Shown piece by piece: positions 34,333 to 38,761 of a stretch of 38,761 bases of DNA. Position numbers and translations under genes: made by a program. Origin of the DNA: Pirellulales bacterium (GTDB lineage: Bacteria; Planctomycetota; Planctomycetia; Pirellulales; JADZDJ01); NCBI GenBank assembly GCA_035656635.1, contig DASRSD010000037.1, positions 1-38,761 on the forward strand, in the 5' to 3' direction. Every line of letters starts with the position of its first letter. The first letter of the stretch is position 1. The notes under the pieces are model-generated. The model made no database searches. It had not been told where the DNA came from and worked only from the letters and a program-made list of their open reading frames with translations.

Positions 34333-36104
34333 TGGAATACTCTCACGTCGACGCCGTCGCCGACCGAGTGAATGTTCCCTACGATGTCTACGACATTACA
34401 ACTCGGATCACTAATCAAGGTTCGCAGGTCGAAGCCGGCTACTATGTCGGCAAACGAAGTCGCATGACCCGTGCCGAGCGGCAGGAAGAGCTAGATCGGG
34501 ATCTGCAGTATGGCGGCGACGACCTCGATCGCTCAGTTGTTGCAGTTGATCAAATCCGCACAGTGGTCCAAACCTTTCGCGATAAGTTATTTACAGAAAT
34601 CTTCCCGGGGCGCAATGAAGTTCCGAAAACGATCATTTTCGCCAAGGATGATTCGCACGCGGATGACATTGTGCGCATCGTGCGCGAAGAGTTCGGTCGC
34701 GGTAACGATTTCTGTCAAAAGATTACTTACCGTACCGGCGTTATGCGACTCACCAAAAAGGTCTCCGACCCTGATGGCACGGAGCGAGAAGTTGTTTACT
34801 ACGAGAAGACAAAGGGCAAGACCGGTGAAGACGTGTTGGTCGCGTTCCGTAATTCCTTCAATCCGAGAATCGCAGTCACCGTTGACATGATTGCGACTGG
34901 CACAGATTTGAAGCCAGTCGAGATCGTATTCTTTATGCGATCAGTTAAGAGCAGCAATTATTTTGAGCAGATGAAGGGCCGAGGTGTCCGCGTGATATCT
35001 CCGGACGAACTCCACGGTGTGACACCACAAGCATCGGGTGAAAAAGTCATCAAGACCCGATTTGTTATCGTCGATGCGGTCGGCGTCTGCAAACAGTGCA
35101 AAAGCGAACGAGGACCGATCGATCGTCAGCCTACGAAGACGCTAAAACAGGTGCTGGACTATATAAAGGCAGGCGGTACCGATGCCGACGCCGTTAGTGC
35201 TTTGGCCGGGAAGCTCACAGGTCTCGCTCGGGAGATGACTGATCCGCAACATAGTGAAGTTCGCAAACACGCTGATGGTCAGAGTGTTGATGACCTAGTG
35301 CGGCAGCTAGTTTCGGCGATTGAAGACGGCGCAATTGAAGACAAGGCGCGTGAGTCGAATCCAGGCATTACCGAACTGACAGAGCTGCAGCTAGCCGCCG
35401 CAGAACAGGAATTGATCAAACACGCCGTTAAGCCGTTTTACAATCCTCAACTTCGCGACCTGCTGTTGGAGATTAAGCGTGACAACGAACAGACGATCGA
35501 TAGCGTCAGTCAGGACGAAGTAATCTTCGCCGGTTATTCGCAGGAAGCTATAGATAAGGCAAAGACGAAGATTGAGAATTTCAAACAGTTCATCGAAGAC
35601 CACAAAGATGAGTTACTGGCCTTGCAAGTTATGTACGGCCAAGCGACCGCTGATCGGCTGAAATTCCGTGATTTGAAGGAGCTTGCTGAGCGGATTAAAC
35701 GGCCGCCAGTCGCCGCGACAACTGAGGAATTATGGCGTTGCTACGAAGCGATCGAAGCGGCGAAGGCCTCCGGCCGGGGCGGACAGATGATTACCGATCT
35801 CGTATCCCTCATACGTCATGCACTGCAGCCGACGGAGCCCCTCACCCCATTTGCTGAGGTTGTTCGATCGCGATATGCAGCGTGGCGTGCACAGCAAACG
35901 GAGGCAGGAGCCGCGTTCAGCGATGAGCAAGCTGCCTGGCTCGACAAAATTGCCGAGCACATTGCAACGAGCCTCGCTATCGAGATGGACGATTTTCAAG
36001 ACGGCTGGTTTGCGCAACGCGGAAATCTCGGCAAGGCCCACGAACTTTTTGGCGATCGACTCCCCATTATTCTTAACGAGATGAATAGGGTTTTGGCCGC
36101 ATGA
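34329..36104 (+). CDS. hsdR: Type I restriction enzyme HsdR, C-terminal half (split gene)
   Basis: This 591-residue continuation of HsdR begins at GTG 34329 (MMEYSHVDAVADRVNV), one frame back from the N-terminal half. It contains the second RecA-like lobe: TIIFAKDDSHADDIV, the VTVDMIATGTDLKPVE motif V region and QMKGRGVRVI (motif VI). The long helical C-terminal domain that docks to the methylase core follows. In family members both halves are one chain of about 950-1000 residues; the sum here is 946. The coupled GTGA could allow reinitiation and a two-piece enzyme; otherwise restriction is lost. The stop overlaps the hsdS start (ATGA). Confidence 0.88.
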   Translation: MMEYSHVDAVADRVNVPYDVYDITTRITNQGSQVEAGYYVGKRSRMTRAERQEELDRDLQYGGDDLDRSVVAVDQIRTVVQTFRDKLFTEIFPGRNEVPKTIIFAKDDSHADDIVRIVREEFGRGNDFCQKITYRTGVMRLTKKVSDPDGTEREVVYYEKTKGKTGEDVLVAFRNSFNPRIAVTVDMIATGTDLKPVEIVFFMRSVKSSNYFEQMKGRGVRVISPDELHGVTPQASGEKVIKTRFVIVDAVGVCKQCKSERGPIDRQPTKTLKQVLDYIKAGGTDADAVSALAGKLTGLAREMTDPQHSEVRKHADGQSVDDLVRQLVSAIEDGAIEDKARESNPGITELTELQLAAAEQELIKHAVKPFYNPQLRDLLLEIKRDNEQTIDSVSQDEVIFAGYSQEAIDKAKTKIENFKQFIEDHKDELLALQVMYGQATADRLKFRDLKELAERIKRPPVAATTEELWRCYEAIEAAKASGRGGQMITDLVSLIRHALQPTEPLTPFAEVVRSRYAAWRAQQTEAGAAFSDEQAAWLDKIAEHIATSLAIEMDDFQDGWFAQRGNLGKAHELFGDRLPIILNEMNRVLAA

Positions 36105-37702
36105 ATACCGCCGATCGCGCCCTACCCCCGAAATGGGCCGAAGTTACACTTCACGATGTCCTGCTCGGCCATGCAAATGGCAAAGTATTGCAGCATGGCT
36201 GGAGTCCTCAATGCGAGAAATGGCCGTCTGGCTCGCCGGAGGATTGGGGTGTTCTAAAAACGACTGCAGTTCAGGCTGGTGCTTTTCTTGAAGAGCACAA
36301 CAAATTGCTCCCTAAAAAGCTGCACCCTCGGGCGCACTTGGAGGTTCGACCCGGTGATATGCTGATCACCTGCGCAGGGCCACGAGTACGTTGCGGTGTT
36401 CCCGCGCTAGTAAGGAATACACGCCCTCGGTTAATTCTTTCGGGCAAGATGTACCGATTTCGCGGCAATCCCGAGCTTATCGATCCGCGATATTTGGAGG
36501 CGCTTCTGCTCTCGCCTGAGTCGCAAGCCGCTATTGATGGGATGAAGACCGGCATAAGCGACAGTGGTTTGAACCTCACTCACGACCGCTTCGTGCGACT
36601 TCGCGTTATTTTAGCGCCCCTTGCAGAGCAAACTCGTATTGCGGATCGAATTGAAGAGCTCTTTTCCGACCTGTCGGCTGGAGTCGCGGCTCTTGAACAG
36701 GTGCAGCGTAAGCTTAAGCGATATCGCTCAGCGGTGCTACACGCCGCTGTGACAGGGAGGTTGACGGCAGCTTGGCGGAAGCAGCACGGCCCTCCCCCAG
36801 AACCGGGCAATAAGCTTTTGGCGCGCATACTTGTCGAACGTCGCCTCAATTGGGAAACCCAAACTCTCGCACAGTATAGAAAGGAACGCCGCCAGCCGCC
36901 AAAGAATTGGCGCGACCGTTACCAGATGCCGGTCGAGCCAAAGCCGAATGATCTGCCGGAATTGCCGGACGGTTGGTGTTGGGCGACCGTCGATCAACTG
37001 TTGATAGAGGGACTCTCAAGCGGCATTTCAGTAAAAGGTCAAGACACGCCCCCCGGTGTCGCGGCGTTGAAGCTGAATGCGCTCACCGATAACGGTTTCG
37101 ATTACACGGCCATCCGTTATATCCCGATCGACAGGCGGACTGCGGAAGCGAATGCAATACGAGAAGGCGACTTCTATGTTTCTCGCGGTAACGGATCACT
37201 GCGCCTATTGGGTCGTGGTACAGTCGCGCAACGACCGCCGAGACAAATCGTCTTCCCCGATACCATGATTCGCTTCCGATTATCACCATCGGCCGCATAC
37301 CTTCCTACATTCTGGCCATCGCCTCTCGTGCGAAGGCAGATTGAAAAAAAGGCCAAGACTACTGCTGGAATTCACAAAGTGTCGCAAGCTGATCTTGAAT
37401 CGATAGTCGTTCCCTTGCCCCCAATTGAGGAGCAAGCTGAGGAAATCGCCATGATTCAAGAGAAACTCTCCCAGATCGACGCAATGGAAGCCGAAGTTAA
37501 ACGCGGGCTTGCGCGGGCGATGCGATTGCGACAGTCGATCCTTAAGTCGGCCTTCGCAGGCAAACTTGTGCCACGGGATCCAAAAGACGAATCAGCAAAA
37601 GAATTGCTTGAGCGTGTTCGGTGCGCACTAAAGGGGAGGCCGACTAAGTCGGACGATCTGCCGAAGCGTTCCAAGAATGCAAAGAAACAGCGCATTGCGT
37701 AA
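36101..37702 (+). CDS. hsdS: Type I restriction-modification specificity subunit HsdS
   Basis: This 533-residue DNA-recognition subunit has two target-recognition domains (about 5-180 and 285-445). Each is followed by a conserved helical spacer. The first spacer is LAPLAEQTRIADRIEELFSDL through LKRYRSAVLHAAVTGRLT (about 170-225; quoted in parts), and the second is PLPPIEEQAEEIAMIQEKLSQ to LRQSILKSAFAGKLVPRDP (about 440-500). The two half-sites of a bipartite target are read by the two domains; the target cannot be predicted from sequence alone. ATG 36101 overlaps the hsdR stop by four bases (ATGA), indicating translational coupling. The gene appears intact, unlike its R and M partners. Confidence 0.93.
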   Translation: MNTADRALPPKWAEVTLHDVLLGHANGKVLQHGWSPQCEKWPSGSPEDWGVLKTTAVQAGAFLEEHNKLLPKKLHPRAHLEVRPGDMLITCAGPRVRCGVPALVRNTRPRLILSGKMYRFRGNPELIDPRYLEALLLSPESQAAIDGMKTGISDSGLNLTHDRFVRLRVILAPLAEQTRIADRIEELFSDLSAGVAALEQVQRKLKRYRSAVLHAAVTGRLTAAWRKQHGPPPEPGNKLLARILVERRLNWETQTLAQYRKERRQPPKNWRDRYQMPVEPKPNDLPELPDGWCWATVDQLLIEGLSSGISVKGQDTPPGVAALKLNALTDNGFDYTAIRYIPIDRRTAEANAIREGDFYVSRGNGSLRLLGRGTVAQRPPRQIVFPDTMIRFRLSPSAAYLPTFWPSPLVRRQIEKKAKTTAGIHKVSQADLESIVVPLPPIEEQAEEIAMIQEKLSQIDAMEAEVKRGLARAMRLRQSILKSAFAGKLVPRDPKDESAKELLERVRCALKGRPTKSDDLPKRSKNAKKQRIA

Positions 37703-37713
37703 AGGAACTAGTG

Positions 37714-38694
37714 ATGAGTCAGGCAAATGAACTTCGCCAATCTACTCCGACTGCGAGCCAAATCGGTACCCGCGTATGGTCGTACGCAGGTGTGCTAAAG
37801 GACGACGGCCTATCCTACATGGCCTACGTCGAGCAGCTAACGTTTCTATTATTTCTAAAAATGGCGGACGAACTGACCAAACCGCCATACAACCATCCCA
37901 ACAAAATCCCCAAAGGAAAAGACAAAAACGGTAAGCTAATCTCCTACGATTGGCAGAGCTTGCTTAAGAAAGATGGGGCGGAACTTTACCAGCACTATCG
38001 CGATACTCTCGAATCACTCAGTACTCAGCCCGGCTTGTTGGGCATAATTTTCAAAGAAGCGGAATGCAAAATCAAAGACCCGGCAAAGCTGCGTCGGTTG
38101 ATCGTGGACCTAATCGACCGCGAACGGTGGTTGAGCCTTGACCTCGACGTAAAAGGAGTCATCTATGAGGAACTCCTCTCTCGCAGTGCGGCCGAAAGTA
38201 CAGGAGGTGCCGGGCAATATTTCACGCCGCGGCCAATCATCCAGACTGTGGTTGACGTGATACAACCGACACCGGAGGAGTCGATCATCGACCCTGCAGC
38301 CGGTACTGGCGGGTTTCTCACCGTTGCTTATCAGTACGTGCTCGACATGCACAGTGCTGAGATGGATAAGGACCAGAAGAGGAGAACCCGCGAAGAATTG
38401 ATCACCGCGCAAGAACTGGTGCCTGAAACTGCCCGATTATGTGCAATGAACCTCTATCTGCACGGAATTGGAGGCGCCGACGCCGGTCCCGATAGTAGCA
38501 GCCCGGTCATCAGCGGTAAAAGCAGTCTCGATACGCCTCCCACGAGGCAGTATTCGATGGTGCTGACTAACCCGCCCTTCGGAAAAAAGCAAAGTCTGAA
38601 GACGGTCAACGAAGAGGGCGAGCTAGTGCCGTCGTCGGTTAATTGTAGCGGCATCCACAGTGTTGGAGGTAGTTGCGGCATTCGCTTTCGGTGA
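37714..38694 (+). pseudogene. hsdM: Type I DNA methyltransferase HsdM, truncated by insertion
   Basis: This N6-adenine methyltransferase subunit is cut short. The N-terminal HsdM domain (about 10-140, VWSYAGVLKDDGLSYMAYVE) is normal. The SAM-binding motif I is DPAAGTGGF (about 193-201) and the catalytic NPPF is near 286-289. Homology ends in VNEEGEL at about 38625. The following 22 residues (from [11 protein letters not shown] to the stop) are not HsdM-like; about 200 C-terminal residues are missing. The break falls directly after a TA dinucleotide (38624-38625), with transposase coding sequence on the other strand beyond. Start ATG 37714 has AAGGA 8 nt upstream, 11 bp after hsdS. Confidence 0.9.
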
Positions 38695-38761
38695 ATAGAT
38701 CGAGTACTTTGCCGCAGAGTTGCCAAAGTTTGTCGGTGGTTCGCTGGGCACCATCGCGGAG
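38626..38761. mobile_element. End of a probable IS630-type insertion in hsdM (runs off window)
   Basis: HsdM homology stops at TA (38624-38625), the dinucleotide target of IS630/Tc1-type elements. The DNA beyond encodes the C-terminus of a transposase-like protein on the minus strand, 13 bp in from the junction. The other end and the terminal inverted repeat are outside the window, so the family is inferred. Confidence 0.65.
38639..38761 (-). CDS. Transposase C-terminus (partial, 40 residues)
   Basis: The frame on the minus strand is open from the window edge to TAA at 38639-38641. The visible end contains [17 protein letters not shown] and [17 protein letters not shown]. The pattern 'DLFT-ECRNY--H-GY' resembles the C-termini of IS630-family transposases common in Planctomycetes. 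The catalytic DDE residues would lie outside the window. Assignment rests on this short end and on the TA junction. Confidence 0.6.
   Translation of the reverse strand, partial: LRDGAQRTTDKLWQLCGKVLDLFTESECRNYLQHCGCRYN

Overview
The window reads as a piece of a Planctomycetes chromosome, most likely from a Pirellulales-like lineage. This is inferred from gene families, not from any search. The markers are a prepilin-like DUF1559 protein with the H-X9-DG motif, several PEP-CTERM sorting tails, type I dockerins on secreted proteins, very long autotransporter-associated beta-strand repeat proteins, and a small 'FSLRTLFVLIAL' one-helix membrane protein.

Left and middle (1-28.6 kb): a carbohydrate-degradation locus with a likely arabinan or arabinose-side-chain theme. 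In order it holds: the 3' part of a LamG/Ig-like/dockerin protein (+); a GH43 arabinanase-like enzyme with a beta-strand repeat stalk, dockerin and PEP-CTERM (-); a DUF1559 protein (-); a flavin-dependent tryptophan-halogenase-like protein (-); a Tat-exported GH51 arabinofuranosidase (+); an AraC-family regulator (-); a 2906-residue beta-strand repeat protein with dockerin and PEP-CTERM (+); a small membrane protein (+); a second, larger Sec-exported GH51 enzyme (-); and a LamG/PEP-CTERM protein (-).

The most interesting signal is not a gene. A roughly 85-bp non-coding module occurs three times: 8697-8780 (minus direction), 13820-13904 (plus direction) and 28366-28448 (minus direction). Each copy carries two 17-bp direct half-sites, ATGGATnnTTTTnnCCT on one strand, repeated with a 21-bp period. 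Then, 19-20 bp further on, comes a -10-like TATG element and a partly palindromic TGCTGG...CCAGCA. The spacing and the ATCCAT core resemble the E. coli AraC I1/I2 half-site arrangement. The modules point at the DUF1559 gene (with GH43 behind it), the giant repeat protein and the LamG/PEP-CTERM protein. The AraC-type gene sits beside one copy, so a dispersed regulon for surface and secreted proteins is a testable model.

Right part (28.6-38.8 kb): a decaying mobile and defence region. It holds a pRiA4b ORF-3-like protein, an IS91-type element (intact tyrosine recombinase plus a one-base-frameshifted HUH transposase), a second tyrosine recombinase, a small helix-turn-helix protein, and a type I restriction-modification operon in the order hsdR-hsdS-hsdM. 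hsdR is split between its two helicase lobes by an apparent one-base deletion that leaves a GTGA stop/start overlap. hsdM is cut off by an insertion at a TA dinucleotide; the insertion carries the end of a probable IS630-type transposase running off the window. No tRNA, rRNA or CRISPR array was seen.
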